A stretch of 59,736 nt of DNA, from positions 1 through 59,736 of the forward strand of contig JAJNBM010000004.1 of the NCBI GenBank assembly GCA_021156165.1, read 5' to 3'. The translations under genes were made by a program, and so were the position numbers. The notes beneath the pieces are model-generated. The model worked only from the letters and a program-made list of their open reading frames with translations. It did not search any database and had not been told where the DNA came from. Every line of letters begins with the position of its first letter. The stretch's first letter is position 1. Shown here one piece after another: positions 35,408 to 45,992 of the stretch. Source of the stretch: Gammaproteobacteria bacterium (lineage in GTDB: Bacteria; Pseudomonadota; Gammaproteobacteria; UBA1113).

Positions 35408-36817
35408 TTAACTACTATAATACAGATCAAACTCCAACGGATGCGTCATCATAGACACTTGCTTCGCTTCTTTTGCTTTTAAAGCTATATAAGCATCGAT
35501 AATGTCGTTGCTAAATACCTCGCCTGCTAACAAAAAGCTGCGGTCGGCGTCTAAAGCATCTAATGCTTGAAATAAACTATCTGCTACGGTAGGAATATCC
35601 TGCATTTCTTCGGGTGGCAAATGGTATAAATCTTTGTCTATAGGCTCACCGGGATGAATTTTATTTTGGATACCATCTAACCCCGCCATCAACATGGCAG
35701 CAAAAGCCAAGTAGGGATTACATATCGCATCTGGAAAGCGAACCTCAATCCGCCTAGCTTTAGGGCTAGGTGTAAACGGCACGCGTATAGAAGCAGAACG
35801 ATTGCGGGCTGAATAGGCTAACATTACTGGCGCTTCAAATCCCGGTACTAAACGCCTATAACTGTTCGTAGAGGGATTGGTTAAAGCATTTAAGGCACGC
35901 GCATGTTTGATAATACCGCCTACATAATATAAAGCCGTTTCAGAAAGTCCTGCGTACTCTTCTCCGGAAAATAGATTAACACCATTCTTCATCAAGGATT
36001 GATGGCAATGCATACCACTGCCGTTGTCTCCCACCAATGGCTTTGGCATAAAGGTTGCCGTTTTACCATATAAGTGTGCCACGTTATGTACTACATATTT
36101 AAAAATTTGCATCTCATCCGCTTTCTTTAGCAAGGTATTAAAACGAGTGCCAATTTCATTTTGATTTCCAGTAGCAACTTCGTGGTGATGCACTTCTACA
36201 ATTAAACCCATCGCCTCCAATGTATTACACATGGCAGAGCGTATATCTTGTGAAGAATCTACTGGCGGCACCGGAAAATAGCCACCTTTCACACCCGGGC
36301 GGTGACCTTTATTACCCTCTTCTAATACATTCCCTGAATTCCATGCACCCTCTACTGAATCTATCTGATAGGAAGCACTGTGCATATTAATAGACCAACG
36401 CACATCATCAAAAATAAAAAATTCTGGCTCCGGCCCAAAATAGCACGTCTCCGCAATGTCGGTAGCCTGTAAATAATTTTCAGCACGCGCCGCTAAAGCC
36501 CGGGGGCAACGCTGATAGGGCAGCATGGTGTTAGGCTCGATCACATTGCAACGAATGTTAAGGGTAGCATCGCTATAAAAAGGATCCATCACGGCTGAAG
36601 CGGCATCCGGTACTAAAACCATGTCGGATTCTTGTATCCCCTTAAAACCGCGTATAGAAGAGGCATCAAACATTTTTCCTTCTGTCCAAAAGTCTGCATC
36701 TACAGCATGTATAGGAATGGTTAAATGCTGTTCTTTACCATCTAGGCCCGTTAACCGTAAATCCACATAACGAACTTCATTTTCTTCGATTAATTTTTTA
36801 ATGGTTTCAACGGTCAT
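35408..36817 (-). CDS. glnA: Glutamine synthetase type I
   Basis: A 469-residue dodecameric enzyme forming glutamine from glutamate, ammonia and [42 protein letters not shown] and the adenylylation loop around DLYHLPPEE (target Tyr, so GlnE control is likely) are all intact; [17 protein letters not shown] is also present. GGAG lies eight bases before the ATG, and an extended -10 lies about 38 bases upstream. Confidence 0.96.
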   Translation of the reverse strand: MTVETIKKLIEENEVRYVDLRLTGLDGKEQHLTIPIHAVDADFWTEGKMFDASSIRGFKGIQESDMVLVPDAASAVMDPFYSDATLNIRCNVIEPNTMLPYQRCPRALAARAENYLQATDIAETCYFGPEPEFFIFDDVRWSINMHSASYQIDSVEGAWNSGNVLEEGNKGHRPGVKGGYFPVPPVDSSQDIRSAMCNTLEAMGLIVEVHHHEVATGNQNEIGTRFNTLLKKADEMQIFKYVVHNVAHLYGKTATFMPKPLVGDNGSGMHCHQSLMKNGVNLFSGEEYAGLSETALYYVGGIIKHARALNALTNPSTNSYRRLVPGFEAPVMLAYSARNRSASIRVPFTPSPKARRIEVRFPDAICNPYLAFAAMLMAGLDGIQNKIHPGEPIDKDLYHLPPEEMQDIPTVADSLFQALDALDADRSFLLAGEVFSNDIIDAYIALKAKEAKQVSMMTHPLEFDLYYSS

Positions 36818-36854
36818 GGCTTACTCCTGGATGGCGGTCTGAATGAATGGCAAA

Positions 36855-36863
36855 ATTATAACA
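36855..36863 (-). promoter_or_regulatory. Extended -10 element of glnA
   Basis: On the minus strand TGTTATAAT (TGn plus TATAAT, the hexamer at 36855-36860) about 38 bases before the glnA ATG. No good -35 at 17 bases; the TGn may compensate. Confidence 0.5.
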
Positions 36864-36927
36864 TAGTTTTTGGAGGGGAATACAGGGTCAATCTTCTAAT
36901 GGCTCTCACCATGGCGGTACGGTTTTT

Positions 36928-38130
36928 TTATTTCCGCCGCCATTTTATCCGCGCCACACGCCTTTTGCCCACTTGATAGACATGAAAAACATCATTGGGC
37001 ACTGAGTACTTACCATCTTCAAGGCGCTCCCCGTCTATCCGCACCCCACCTTGCTGAATTAAACGCAACGCTTCGGAAGTGCTCGACACTAGATTAGCTT
37101 CTTTTAATAAGGTACAAATCATCATGTTTTCGTCGCTTGAATCTATCTCTATGTCCTCAATCTCATTCGGTAATTGATGTTCCCGAAAACGTGCTATAAA
37201 CGCTTCATGTACTTTTTTAGCCTCTGCTGCGGAATGGAATCGGGTAACTATCTCTTTAGCAAAATCAACTTTTACATCGCGCGGATTACCGCCTTCCTTC
37301 ACAAATTTTTGCCACTGCTGAATTTCACTCAACGATTTTAAGCTTAACAATTCGATATAACGCCACATCAAGTCATCGGAGATCGACATCAGTTTACCAA
37401 ACATACTCTCTGCTGCTTCCTCAATAGCGATGTAATTATCATACGATTTAGACATTTTCCTAACACCGTCTAAACCCTCTAACAAAGGCATGGTGATCAC
37501 CACTTGCGGTGTTTGCCCATAGAGTCGCTGCAATTCTCGTCCCATTAATAAATTAAATTTTTGATCACTGCCGCCCAATTCTATATCCGCTTGCAAAGCC
37601 ACTGAATCGTATCCTTGCACTACAGGGTATAAAAGTTCGTGTAAGGCAATCGCATGTCCATTTTGATAGCGTTGGCTAAAATCTTCTCGTTCTAATATCC
37701 GTGCTACCGTGACCTGTGACGCTAATGCAATTAAATCGGCGGCTGATTGCGTGCCCATCCAACGTGAATTAAATTCGACGATGGTTCTTTTTTTATCTAA
37801 AATTTTATAAATTTGCGTTTCATATGTTTTTGCATTCTCGAGGACTTCGTCTCTAGATAAGGGTTTGCGCGTAACGTTGCGGCCACTCGGATCACCTATG
37901 GTTGCTGTAAAATCCCCAATCAAAAAAATAACATCATGACCGGCTTCCTGAAAATGTTTCATCTTGTGAATAAGCACCGTATGCCCCAGATGCAAATCGG
38001 GTGCCGTGGGATCAAACCCGGCCTTTATGCGTAATTTTTTTCCTTTTTTAAGGCGATCATGTAATTCTTCTTCAATCAAAATCTCATTGGCACCGCGCTT
38101 TAATTCGGCTAGAACTGTATCAATAGACAC
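36928..38130 (-). CDS. tyrS: Tyrosyl-tRNA synthetase
   Basis: A 400-residue class I synthetase charging tRNA-Tyr. [13 protein letters not shown] has the HIGH motif, [13 protein letters not shown] is the Tyr/ATP site, and [12 protein letters not shown] is the KMSKS loop. A C-terminal S4 RNA-binding domain is present ([15 protein letters not shown]). The start is GTG at 38130 with AAGGGGG upstream. It is divergent from the M23 peptidase, a common gammaproteobacterial neighbour. Confidence 0.95.
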   Translation of the reverse strand: MSIDTVLAELKRGANEILIEEELHDRLKKGKKLRIKAGFDPTAPDLHLGHTVLIHKMKHFQEAGHDVIFLIGDFTATIGDPSGRNVTRKPLSRDEVLENAKTYETQIYKILDKKRTIVEFNSRWMGTQSAADLIALASQVTVARILEREDFSQRYQNGHAIALHELLYPVVQGYDSVALQADIELGGSDQKFNLLMGRELQRLYGQTPQVVITMPLLEGLDGVRKMSKSYDNYIAIEEAAESMFGKLMSISDDLMWRYIELLSLKSLSEIQQWQKFVKEGGNPRDVKVDFAKEIVTRFHSAAEAKKVHEAFIARFREHQLPNEIEDIEIDSSDENMMICTLLKEANLVSSTSEALRLIQQGGVRIDGERLEDGKYSVPNDVFHVYQVGKRRVARIKWRRK

Positions 38131-38347
38131 CAGAACCCCCTTAAACTGTATATTTTTTGTTTAAACTATCGCCTTAGCCGCCCATGATCGCAAAAAAAAC
38201 GCTTTTTTTCAACCATTCGCGTTGATCTAGTTCTAGCGATACGGTAATATACTCCTATATAGATGCCCACACAAAGCGTTATCGGTAGAATTGCCGTTAT
38301 CGTCAAGTGTACAGGGAATGTAACCCGCGAAAAGGTTATGAGGTATC

Positions 38348-38473
38348 TAAACTCATAGCAGTTGATTTTTAGGCGAGGCGCCTAGCCCTCGAGCACCAGG
38401 AGTGTAGTACCCTACATGACTGGTGTGAGATGGGCGTAGGCAACAAAGCCTAAGAATCAAATGTGAAGAGTTA
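38348..38473. repeat. Family B repeat, copy 4
   Basis: A 126-base copy, TAAACTCATAGCAG to AATGTGAAGAGTTA, between the divergent tyrS and M23 peptidase genes, about 20 kb from the other three copies. Terminal bases have drifted (TAAACTC/GAGTTA), as if older. The remaining bases of the gap hold no gene. Confidence 0.8.
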
Positions 38474-38512
38474 GGTCAAAGGATTTTAATAAGGTAGGTG
38501 TGTGTGGAAAAT

Positions 38513-39934
38513 ATGATTTCTTCTTTGAAAACACGTGGCGCTATGGCCGCCGTACGTAGGGATGTTCGCAGCCGCAGACGTGTAGGTCTATATCCGCTAC
38601 TCATATTATCGTTGCTGGTGGCATTCTTTATTTTCTTCTGGCCCCAGAATGATGTCCCTACTACCGCTTACGATGACACTCGTTATGTGCAGCAAAACGA
38701 TTTTTCTGTCTTACCCGGCAATACCGTCTCAATTGATTCTACCGACGCGGTTACACCTCCCGCACCACAAGCCTACGATAAAAATGTTCTCATCCGCAGA
38801 GGGGATACCTTAAACGGCTTGTTATTGGCACAAAACATACAAACTCAAGACATAGCGGCATTGTTGTCTATCCCCTTGGTGAAGCGCACATTAGCCCATA
38901 TCAGCCCAGGGCAAATGGTCAATATACATGTGAATGCCGATCAGGAATTAACGGATCTTACTTACGCTCTTTCTCCGACCCAAACTTTATCCGTCACTAG
39001 ACTAGACGATAACTTTGATGCCAAATTAACTAAAAAACCGACTTCAGTTATGCCTACCATAGCCGCCGGCGTGATCACCTCCACTTTCTATGAAGCAGGC
39101 TTAGCACAACACTTACCCCAAAAAATTATACTGGATGCCACGCATTTGTTCGCTTCAAAAATTAATTTTAAGCGCGGCTTAAAACCCGGCGATCATTTTA
39201 AAGTTATCTACGAATCGAGCTATGTGCAAAATAAAACAGTGGCTACCGGTAATATTTTGGCGATGGAAATTTCAAATGATGGTAAAACCTACACCCTAGT
39301 CCGCCATGTCGATAGTCGTGGAGTTAGCCGCTATTATCCTGCCGACAGCCATGCGCTACGCAATGCCGTTGCCGTCACCGCACAAAGCACTTTTTTGCGC
39401 ACGCCCGTGCATTACACTCGCATTAGCTCATCCTTTTCTATGAAAAGAGTACACCCATTGTTGTTATTTTCCCGCCCTCATTATGGGGTAGATCTGGCTG
39501 CACCGCGGGGTACGCCCGTGGTTGCCTCTGCAAACGGTATAGTCACTGTCGCTGGGAAAGAAGGCGGTTACGGCAATCTGGTTATTATTAATCATGGCCA
39601 CGGCGTTACCACACGCTACGGACATTTAAACCGTTTTGCGAGCAATATCCACGCAGGCAGCGCCGTGAAACAAGGTCAAGTCATTGCCTATGTAGGTAGT
39701 ACTGGCTTAGCGAGCGGCCCCCATTTGCATTACGAATATCGAGTCAACAATGTACCACAAAATCCCTTAACGGTTAAATTACCGTTGGAAGCACATTCAA
39801 TTTCTTCTAGTGAACAAAAACAATTTAATCGCGAAGTAAACACTTATCTAGCCCAATTGCACAACACACCCTTAAGTGTCGTTGCGTATGCTCCTGGGCT
39901 ATCCCAAAACAAAAACAATACTAAAGAGGCCTAA
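38513..39934 (+). CDS. M23-family murein endopeptidase, MepM-like
   Basis: About 473 residues. An N-terminal membrane segment (about residues 25-44, LYPLLILSLLVAFFIFFW core) is followed by a LysM/OapA-like region (IRRGDTLNGLL) and a C-terminal M23 zinc peptidase domain. Metal motifs HYGVDLAAPRGTPV and HLHYEYRV are intact, so the enzyme is likely an active DD-endopeptidase cutting peptide crosslinks for cell-wall growth. GTG codons at 38498 or 38504 are alternative starts, the latter with AAGG nine bases before. The stop overlaps dsbB (TAATG). Confidence 0.9.
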   Translation: MISSLKTRGAMAAVRRDVRSRRRVGLYPLLILSLLVAFFIFFWPQNDVPTTAYDDTRYVQQNDFSVLPGNTVSIDSTDAVTPPAPQAYDKNVLIRRGDTLNGLLLAQNIQTQDIAALLSIPLVKRTLAHISPGQMVNIHVNADQELTDLTYALSPTQTLSVTRLDDNFDAKLTKKPTSVMPTIAAGVITSTFYEAGLAQHLPQKIILDATHLFASKINFKRGLKPGDHFKVIYESSYVQNKTVATGNILAMEISNDGKTYTLVRHVDSRGVSRYYPADSHALRNAVAVTAQSTFLRTPVHYTRISSSFSMKRVHPLLLFSRPHYGVDLAAPRGTPVVASANGIVTVAGKEGGYGNLVIINHGHGVTTRYGHLNRFASNIHAGSAVKQGQVIAYVGSTGLASGPHLHYEYRVNNVPQNPLTVKLPLEAHSISSSEQKQFNREVNTYLAQLHNTPLSVVAYAPGLSQNKNNTKEA

Positions 39935-40440
39935 TGTCCAGACTGAGTTATAGTTTAGGCTTTATACTCTGCGCATTCTTCTGCGCTTTTGCTTTTTATC
40001 TAGAAAATGATCTAGGGCAACTCCCTTGCTTATTATGTGAAATGCAGCGTATCGTGGTTGCCGCTATGGGCGCTATTTTTCTTATTGCGGCAATCCATAA
40101 TCCAGCGCGTATAGGTCGTAACGTTTATTTCTTTTTATTATTGATTCTAGGTCTATTCGGTTTATTGCTGGCAGGCCGCCAATTGTGGCTAATGGCCCAC
40201 CCACCCGCCGATACCTACAGCCAATGTAGCGCCAGCTTAAGTTACCTAGTTCATACCTTGCCTTTCGATCAAGTGCTGAAAACGGCCCTACAAGGGGGTG
40301 CAGATTGCGCCAAAGCCACTTGGAGTTTCTTATCCCTAACACTGCCCGCCTGGGGTTTTATCGTGTTTAGTGTTTTATTGGTATTAAGTGGTATGACTGC
40401 TCTCGGTCGCACGAAAGCGGTAGGGGCTAGCTGGCACTAA
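39934..40440 (+). CDS. dsbB: Disulfide bond formation protein B
   Basis: A 168-residue inner-membrane quinone oxidoreductase with four helices that reoxidises DsbA. The first periplasmic loop carries CLLC (PCLLCEMQR) and the second carries the pair Cys in YSQCSASL and GADCAKATW. Ubiquinone, to which coq7 contributes, is the electron acceptor. AAAGAGG lies before the ATG. The disulfide-bearing pilins at 25-29 kb are potential clients, by inference. Confidence 0.93.
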   Translation: MSRLSYSLGFILCAFFCAFAFYLENDLGQLPCLLCEMQRIVVAAMGAIFLIAAIHNPARIGRNVYFFLLLILGLFGLLLAGRQLWLMAHPPADTYSQCSASLSYLVHTLPFDQVLKTALQGGADCAKATWSFLSLTLPAWGFIVFSVLLVLSGMTALGRTKAVGASWH

Positions 40441-40580
40441 GATAAAATAACTAAAAGTTGTTTTTTGGGTTGACAAATACAACTTCTGGTCGGGTTCTCA
40501 AATGTTTCACACTTTAGCCTTAACATATCCATAGGTGGTGTAAAGCTGCCACCACTGCATAGTGGGTTTAATCAAAATAT

Positions 40581-41009
40581 TTATGCGGGAATGAAGGTGA
40601 GATTAAAAATATCCCTTTTTAAATCTAAAAACATTGAATCAGTGCTAAAATCGTTAAAGTTAGACCTATATTCCCCAGCTAGGATATCTATTTTCTCACA
40701 AGCAGTAAATTCCAAAACACACGTGCAACAAGAAGATACAACCACTTCATAGCCGGAGCGTTTCACGCTCATCCTTACGCAGGAAGTTTCCACAGCTACT
40801 TTGGCAAAGGTCCGCTACTGCTCAATATTCTTTACGCTTTTCCCTTCCTCACATTGAATGGAATCTAGAAGTTCTTGTTCTTCTACATCTTGCTTTAGTT
40901 CAAATACATTTCGTTTCTTCTTGACGCCCCTTATTTTGATAAATAACATACGACCTTTAGCACATGCAAAGCCAAAAAATTGCTTACAAAACAAATAGAT
41001 AGCTTTCAA
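40581..41009 (-). pseudogene. Decayed ORF split by one in-frame amber codon
   Basis: Two open segments in the same frame, 41009-40818 (64 codons) and 40814-40581 (77 codons), are separated only by a TAG at 40815-40817. Read through, they encode about 141 residues with a central charged stretch (VFELKQDVEEQELLDS) and a C-terminal half rich in Cys (SSCCTCVLEFTACEK). The first start is a TTG; an ATG at 40949 with AAAGG upstream is more credible. I do not recognise the family. It fills most of the 640-base gap between dsbB and gcdH; 40441-40580 holds nothing clear. Confidence 0.45.
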
Positions 41010-41082
41010 CCCTACTAGCCTTGCTCTTAACCCTCTTTTCTGTAATCATTCACCCTATAAGCACTCGTTAAAAGGAGACTCC

Positions 41083-42291
41083 ATGACCGAAAAGTCCATC
41101 GCTTATAATTGGCAAGATCCGCTGCTATTTGATGAACAATTAAGCAGCGAAGAACGCTTAATTCGCGATAATACCGCCGAATTTGCGCAATTGGTCTTAA
41201 TGCCACGCGTACTCAAAGCCTATAGGGAGGAACACTTTGACCCCGCCATTCTGCGCGAAATGGGCGAGGCCGGTTTATTAGGCGCCACCTTGCAGGGTTA
41301 TGATTGTGCGGGGATAAATTACGTCAGTTATGGTTTAATTGCTCGTGAAATCGAACGCGTCGATTCAGGGTATCGATCCGCAATGAGTGTGCAATCCAGT
41401 TTGGTTATGTTTCCCATATACAGCTACGGTAACGAAGCGCAAAAACAAAAATATCTACCTAAACTCAGAACAGGAGAATGGATAGGTTGTTTTGGCTTAA
41501 CCGAACCCAACCATGGCTCGGATCCCAGCGGCATGGAAACGCGCGCTCGAAAAGTCAGTGGCGGTTATAAGTTGCATGGTTCTAAAATGTGGATCACCCA
41601 TTCGCCCATTGCGGATGTCTTTATAGTCTGGGCTAGAAATGATGCAGGCCGCATCAATGGGTTTATTTTAGAGAAAGGTATGAAGGGCTTAACCACACCC
41701 ATGATAGAAGGCAAATGCTCTTTACGCGCTTCCATTACTGGCGAAATTGTAATGGATGATGTATTTGTACCCGAAGAAAATCGTCTAGAGCAGGCTGAAG
41801 GTTTCAGCGCACCTTTTGGCTGCCTGGAAAACGCGCGCTATGGCATCGCTTGGGGGGCTTTAGGCGCAGGAGAATTTTGTTGGCATACGGCGCGGCAGTA
41901 TGTGTTAGATCGTCAACAATTTAGTCACCCCTTAGCAGCGAATCAACTCATTCAGTTTAAATTAGCTGATATGCATACTCAACTGACTTTAGCCTTACAA
42001 GGTTGTTTACGCTTAGGCCGTTTGAAAGACGAACACAAGTTGGCCAGCGAATGCATTTCGATGATGAAACGCAATTCTACTTTAGTGGCTTTAGATGTAG
42101 CGCGACAAACGCGCGACATGTTGGGTGGTAATGGCATCATCGATGAGTTTCACATTATACGCCATATGAATAACTTAGAAACTGTTAAGACATATGAAGG
42201 CACTGCCGATATACATGCTCTTATTTTAGGTCGCGCTATTACCGGTATTCAAGCTTTTAAACCTTTAGGCAACCCAAAAAGGAGCACTTAA
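41083..42291 (+). CDS. gcdH: Glutaryl-CoA dehydrogenase-like acyl-CoA dehydrogenase
   Basis: A 402-residue FAD enzyme. The pattern [49 protein letters not shown] and the catalytic base in [20 protein letters not shown] fits glutaryl-CoA dehydrogenase, which oxidises and decarboxylates glutaryl-CoA from lysine and tryptophan breakdown. AAAAGGAG precedes the ATG. The next gene begins six bases later, so electrons would go via ETF to the ETF-QO encoded downstream; etfAB are not in the window. Confidence 0.9.
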   Translation: MTEKSIAYNWQDPLLFDEQLSSEERLIRDNTAEFAQLVLMPRVLKAYREEHFDPAILREMGEAGLLGATLQGYDCAGINYVSYGLIAREIERVDSGYRSAMSVQSSLVMFPIYSYGNEAQKQKYLPKLRTGEWIGCFGLTEPNHGSDPSGMETRARKVSGGYKLHGSKMWITHSPIADVFIVWARNDAGRINGFILEKGMKGLTTPMIEGKCSLRASITGEIVMDDVFVPEENRLEQAEGFSAPFGCLENARYGIAWGALGAGEFCWHTARQYVLDRQQFSHPLAANQLIQFKLADMHTQLTLALQGCLRLGRLKDEHKLASECISMMKRNSTLVALDVARQTRDMLGGNGIIDEFHIIRHMNNLETVKTYEGTADIHALILGRAITGIQAFKPLGNPKRST

Positions 42292-42296
42292 CTATC

Positions 42297-43928
42297 ATGG
42301 CGCAGGAAGTGATGTCTTATGATGTGCTGATCGTCGGGGCAGGCCCAGCGGGATTAGCCGCTGCTATCAAATTACGGCAACTGTCTAGCAATATGAGTGT
42401 GTGTGTCATTGAAAAAGGCAGTGAGGTAGGCGCGCATATTTTATCTGGCGCAGTTATCGAGCCTCGCGCTTTGAATGAATTATTGCCCGATTGGCACCAA
42501 CAAGCTTCTCCTCTTAAAGTGCCCGTTACAGAAGATCGCTTCTTATTTTTAAGTCAAGACAAGGCTTGGACTGTGCCCAATTTTATGCTGCCCTCCACTA
42601 TGAAGAATCACGGTAATTATATCGTGAGCTTAGGTTTAGTGTGTAAGTGGCTAGCCGAACAAGCCATTGCTTTAGGGGTTGAGATTTATCCAGGCTTTGC
42701 GGCCAATGCAGTATTATTTGGCGATGAAGGCCGTGTCATAGGTGTGACTACGGGTGATATGGGCATAGCTAAAAATGGCAGCCCTAAAGCGACATTTACA
42801 CCGGGTGTCGCATTGCACGCTAAATATACCTTATTTGCCGAAGGCTGCCGCGGTTATTTGGCCGAACAGCTTATGAAACAGTTTGGCTTACGACAAAATT
42901 GCGATCCGCAAACATATGGCTTGGGTATTAAAGAATTGTGGCAAGTGGAAGCGGCACATCACCATCCCGGTTTAGTGCAACACACAGCAGGTTGGCCCTT
43001 AGATAACCACGTTTACGGCGGCTCTTTCATTTATCATCTAGATCAACAAAAAGTTGCTGTGGGTTTTGTCGTCGGGTTAGATTACCGTAATCCCTATTTA
43101 GATCCCTTCATGGAAATGCAACGCTTTAAAACGCATCCCGCCATAGCCCCTCTTTTTGCAGGCGCTAAACGTTTGGCGTATGGTGCACGCGCCTTAAATG
43201 AAGGTGGCTTACAATCTATTCCAAAATTAGTCTTTCCCGGCGGTGCCTTAATCGGGTGTGCGGCTGGATTTTTAAATGTGGCGAAAATCAAAGGCAGCCA
43301 CAATGCGATGAAATCGGGCATGCTCGCCGCTGAGGCAATTGGAGAAGCTCTAGAAAAAAATAATGACGGTAAAATTCTGCTAGAAGCCTATCCTCGATTA
43401 TTAGAACAATCGTGGGTTTACGACGAATTGAAACTATCGCGTAATTTTAGATCGTATTTTCGTTATGGCTTATGGGGCGGTACAATATTGGGTGGATTAG
43501 ATTTAAAGTTATTTAAAGGTAAAGTGCCATGGACATTACACCATGCGCGTAAAGATCGCAATACTTTAATGTTAGCCAAGCATGCCGCCCCCATTGCTTA
43601 TCCTAAAGCCGATGGCGTATTAACTTTTGATAAAATGAGTTCCGTTTATCTCGCCAATACGCAACATGATGAAGATCAACCTTGTCATTTGCAGTTACGC
43701 TCTCTCGGTAAAGAAATCACCATTAATTATGCGCAGTACGCAAGCCCCGAGCAACGCTATTGCCCGGCAGGCGTATACGAAATTAATATGGTGGATAACA
43801 AACCCAGCCTACACATCAATGCCGCCAATTGCGTGCATTGTAAAACCTGCGACATTAAAGATCCTGCGGACACCATACGTTGGACATTACCAGAAGGCGG
43901 CAGCGGGCCTAATTATAGTGAGATGTAA
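42297..43928 (+). CDS. Electron-transfer flavoprotein:ubiquinone oxidoreductase
   Basis: A 543-residue membrane-bound FAD/4Fe-4S enzyme that transfers electrons from reduced ETF to ubiquinone. The FAD-binding VLIVGAGPAGLAAAIKL, the EKGSEVGAHILSGAVIEP segment, and the C-terminal iron-sulfur CVHCKTCDIKDP motif are present. Follows gcdH by five bases; together they form a small fatty/amino-acid oxidation unit feeding the quinone pool. Confidence 0.95.
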   Translation: MAQEVMSYDVLIVGAGPAGLAAAIKLRQLSSNMSVCVIEKGSEVGAHILSGAVIEPRALNELLPDWHQQASPLKVPVTEDRFLFLSQDKAWTVPNFMLPSTMKNHGNYIVSLGLVCKWLAEQAIALGVEIYPGFAANAVLFGDEGRVIGVTTGDMGIAKNGSPKATFTPGVALHAKYTLFAEGCRGYLAEQLMKQFGLRQNCDPQTYGLGIKELWQVEAAHHHPGLVQHTAGWPLDNHVYGGSFIYHLDQQKVAVGFVVGLDYRNPYLDPFMEMQRFKTHPAIAPLFAGAKRLAYGARALNEGGLQSIPKLVFPGGALIGCAAGFLNVAKIKGSHNAMKSGMLAAEAIGEALEKNNDGKILLEAYPRLLEQSWVYDELKLSRNFRSYFRYGLWGGTILGGLDLKLFKGKVPWTLHHARKDRNTLMLAKHAAPIAYPKADGVLTFDKMSSVYLANTQHDEDQPCHLQLRSLGKEITINYAQYASPEQRYCPAGVYEINMVDNKPSLHINAANCVHCKTCDIKDPADTIRWTLPEGGSGPNYSEM

Positions 43929-43936
43929 GTCCTTCC

Positions 43937-43965
43937 TTGACATTTTAGCCCAGATTGATTACAAT
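43937..43965 (+). promoter_or_regulatory. Near-consensus sigma-70 promoter of the rubredoxin gene
   Basis: -35 TTGACA (43937-43942), 17-base spacer, -10 TACAAT (43960-43965), 32 bases before the rubredoxin ATG and just after the ETF-QO stop. Eleven of twelve bases agree with consensus. Confidence 0.75.
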
Positions 43966-43997
43966 ACGCGCAGTGTGACCATTAAAGGCCTTATCCT

Positions 43998-44177
43998 ATG
44001 AAAAAATACATGTGCTTATTGTGCGGCTGGACTTACGATGAAGCCCTAGGCTGGCCTGAGGAAGGTATTGCCCCGGGTACACGTTGGGATGATATCCCGC
44101 TCAATTGGTGTTGCCCGGATTGTGGCGCAACTAAGATGGAATTCGAAATGGTGGAAGTAGGCACTAGCACGAGCTAA
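43998..44177 (+). CDS. Rubredoxin
   Basis: A 59-residue cytoplasmic Fe(Cys)4 electron carrier. The two CxxCG ligand pairs are visible, [12 protein letters not shown] and [11 protein letters not shown], joined by the PGTRWDDIP loop typical of rubredoxin. It is complete and has its own strong promoter. The partner is unknown; rubredoxins serve alkane hydroxylases, rubredoxin:oxygen oxidoreductases or, in other aerobes, metabolic oxidases, none of which are seen nearby. Confidence 0.93.
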   Translation: MKKYMCLLCGWTYDEALGWPEEGIAPGTRWDDIPLNWCCPDCGATKMEFEMVEVGTSTS

Positions 44178-44183
44178 TACACC

Positions 44184-45992
44184 TCACCCTTTGCCATGTG
44201 ACAATTCTTCCACTACCATATCCCGCATATCTTCTAGCGCTTTAACTTCGTTTGCATTAAATATTCTAGGCCTTGTATCAGCAATACATAAAGCACCTAC
44301 GCAATAACCCTCTTTTAAAATCAAGGGCGCGCCCGCATAAAAACGAACATGAGGCTCTGCAACCACTAAATGATTATCGGCAAAACGGTTGTCTAAGGTG
44401 GTGTCATTAATGACTAATGTTTTATTCTCATAAACGGCATGGGAACAAAATGAGATATCTCTAGGCGTTTCCTTAACGGCTATACCCTGCGCCGATTTAA
44501 ACCATTGTCTATCCATATCTACCAATGAAATCATCGCGACAGGCACACGAAATAAGGCTGTCGCTAGGCGGGTGATTCTATCAAATCGTTCTTCTTGTTC
44601 TGTATCTAAAATATTTAAACCATGCAATGCGGACAGACGCGCTTTTTCATTCTCTGGAAAAGGCGCTGGCTGCCATCTACAAGAGATGCGTAATAACCAC
44701 GCTAATATTCTGGTTTGTACATACGCGGGGCTTAATGGCAGCGTTAAATATTCGCTAATACCCTCCCGTGACGTTAACAGAGTCTCTTTATGAGCACTCA
44801 CCACAACAATGGGTGTACTGTTCGCCTCTGCCCCTAATGTCTGCTGTAAAAGCTTTACAATATTTACCGCATCTTGCTGCGGTGGATTATGTTCTATGAT
44901 CAACAAAGCAATCTTCTTTGATTTAATCTGCTCTTCTATGGCTTGTATGGTATCAACCACTGCCACTAAAACATTATTTGCACGCGCTCCATTCGTAAAT
45001 AGCGCTACAATGTTAGGATCGGCCGCATAGACTAATATTGATTGCTCATGCGCTACAGAAATAGCCGCGGTATTCGTCGCGGAGGAAATTTCTTTGCCAT
45101 GATGAGAAGCGGGTTGCCCATCTCTGCTCTTTAAATCAATTGTTTGCCCTTCCATCGCTGCAAAAATTTCTATTTCCGGCATTTTTGGGGAAAAACGATC
45201 TATTATAGTGCGCACATGGGCTTCTATTGCCTCATCGGATCGCGCAGGTTCATGATGTGTCAATGCGACTTTTTTAGCCCCCGCATATTGTGCTATCTTA
45301 CAGACATATTCCGCTGTACTGTGTCCCCACCCTATTTTTTTAGCATACTCTTCTTCGCTATATTGCGCATCATGAATTAACAAATCTGCACCCTTAGCAA
45401 ATTCGGCATGCTCTTTATCTTGTTCGGTTAAAGGGTTATCACCATAAGCTGCTTCGACCCCATAAGGTTCATGATCGCAATCATATACTACCGTGCAGCC
45501 ATCCGCTTCCAAGCGAAAACCACAGGTTAATGAAGTATGGTTTAAATAGCGCACAGTGACTTTAATATCATTTAAATAGAACACGCCTTCTAATAAATCA
45601 TGGTAGCGAACCACCGCCGTGAAATGTCCCATGCCCACTGGGAAATAAGAATATTGCATTTGTCCCGATAACGTATCCTTAATGGAGCAACTCAAGCCTT
45701 TTGGGCCATATACATCCCACTCATAACCCGACATGAAAAGCGGTAAAAAGAAAGGTAAGCCTTGAATATGATCCCAATGCGTATGGCTCAATAGAATATA
45801 AGCATGTTTAGGTTTTTCTTTTGCAGATACCCACTCTTGGCCTAATACTCTCAGACCCGTACCACAATCGATGATCACCGTTGTTCCTGCGGCACTACGC
45901 ACTTCTACGCACGAAGTGTTACCGCCATAACGTGCTGTACTTTCTCCGGGCACTGGAATAGACCCACGCGTGCCCCAAAATTTGACTTGCAT
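44184..45992 (-). CDS. Metallo-beta-lactamase / receiver-like / GAF fusion protein
   Basis: A 602-residue soluble protein in three parts. Residues about 1-285: a metallo-beta-lactamase fold starting VKFWGTRGSIPVPG, with GGNTSCVEV and the metal motif SHTHWDHIQGLPF (two-metal site, HxHxDH), plus IHDAQYSEEEY and LTHHEPARSD. Residues about 310-435: a receiver-like region (ILVYAADPNIVALF, then IALLIIEHNPP) where a phospho-acceptor Asp is not obvious. Residues about 440-600: a GAF domain (FDRITRLATALFRVPVAMIS, KSAQGIAVKETPRDISFC). Probably a signalling hydrolase; substrate unknown. It is alone on the minus strand. Confidence 0.82.
   Translation of the reverse strand: MQVKFWGTRGSIPVPGESTARYGGNTSCVEVRSAAGTTVIIDCGTGLRVLGQEWVSAKEKPKHAYILLSHTHWDHIQGLPFFLPLFMSGYEWDVYGPKGLSCSIKDTLSGQMQYSYFPVGMGHFTAVVRYHDLLEGVFYLNDIKVTVRYLNHTSLTCGFRLEADGCTVVYDCDHEPYGVEAAYGDNPLTEQDKEHAEFAKGADLLIHDAQYSEEEYAKKIGWGHSTAEYVCKIAQYAGAKKVALTHHEPARSDEAIEAHVRTIIDRFSPKMPEIEIFAAMEGQTIDLKSRDGQPASHHGKEISSATNTAAISVAHEQSILVYAADPNIVALFTNGARANNVLVAVVDTIQAIEEQIKSKKIALLIIEHNPPQQDAVNIVKLLQQTLGAEANSTPIVVVSAHKETLLTSREGISEYLTLPLSPAYVQTRILAWLLRISCRWQPAPFPENEKARLSALHGLNILDTEQEERFDRITRLATALFRVPVAMISLVDMDRQWFKSAQGIAVKETPRDISFCSHAVYENKTLVINDTTLDNRFADNHLVVAEPHVRFYAGAPLILKEGYCVGALCIADTRPRIFNANEVKALEDMRDMVVEELSHGKG

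Noticed and set aside
40815-40817. TAG in the split ORF as pyrrolysine
   Set aside because: Pyrrolysine use is not expected in this group and no pyl genes are seen; a pseudogene is simpler.
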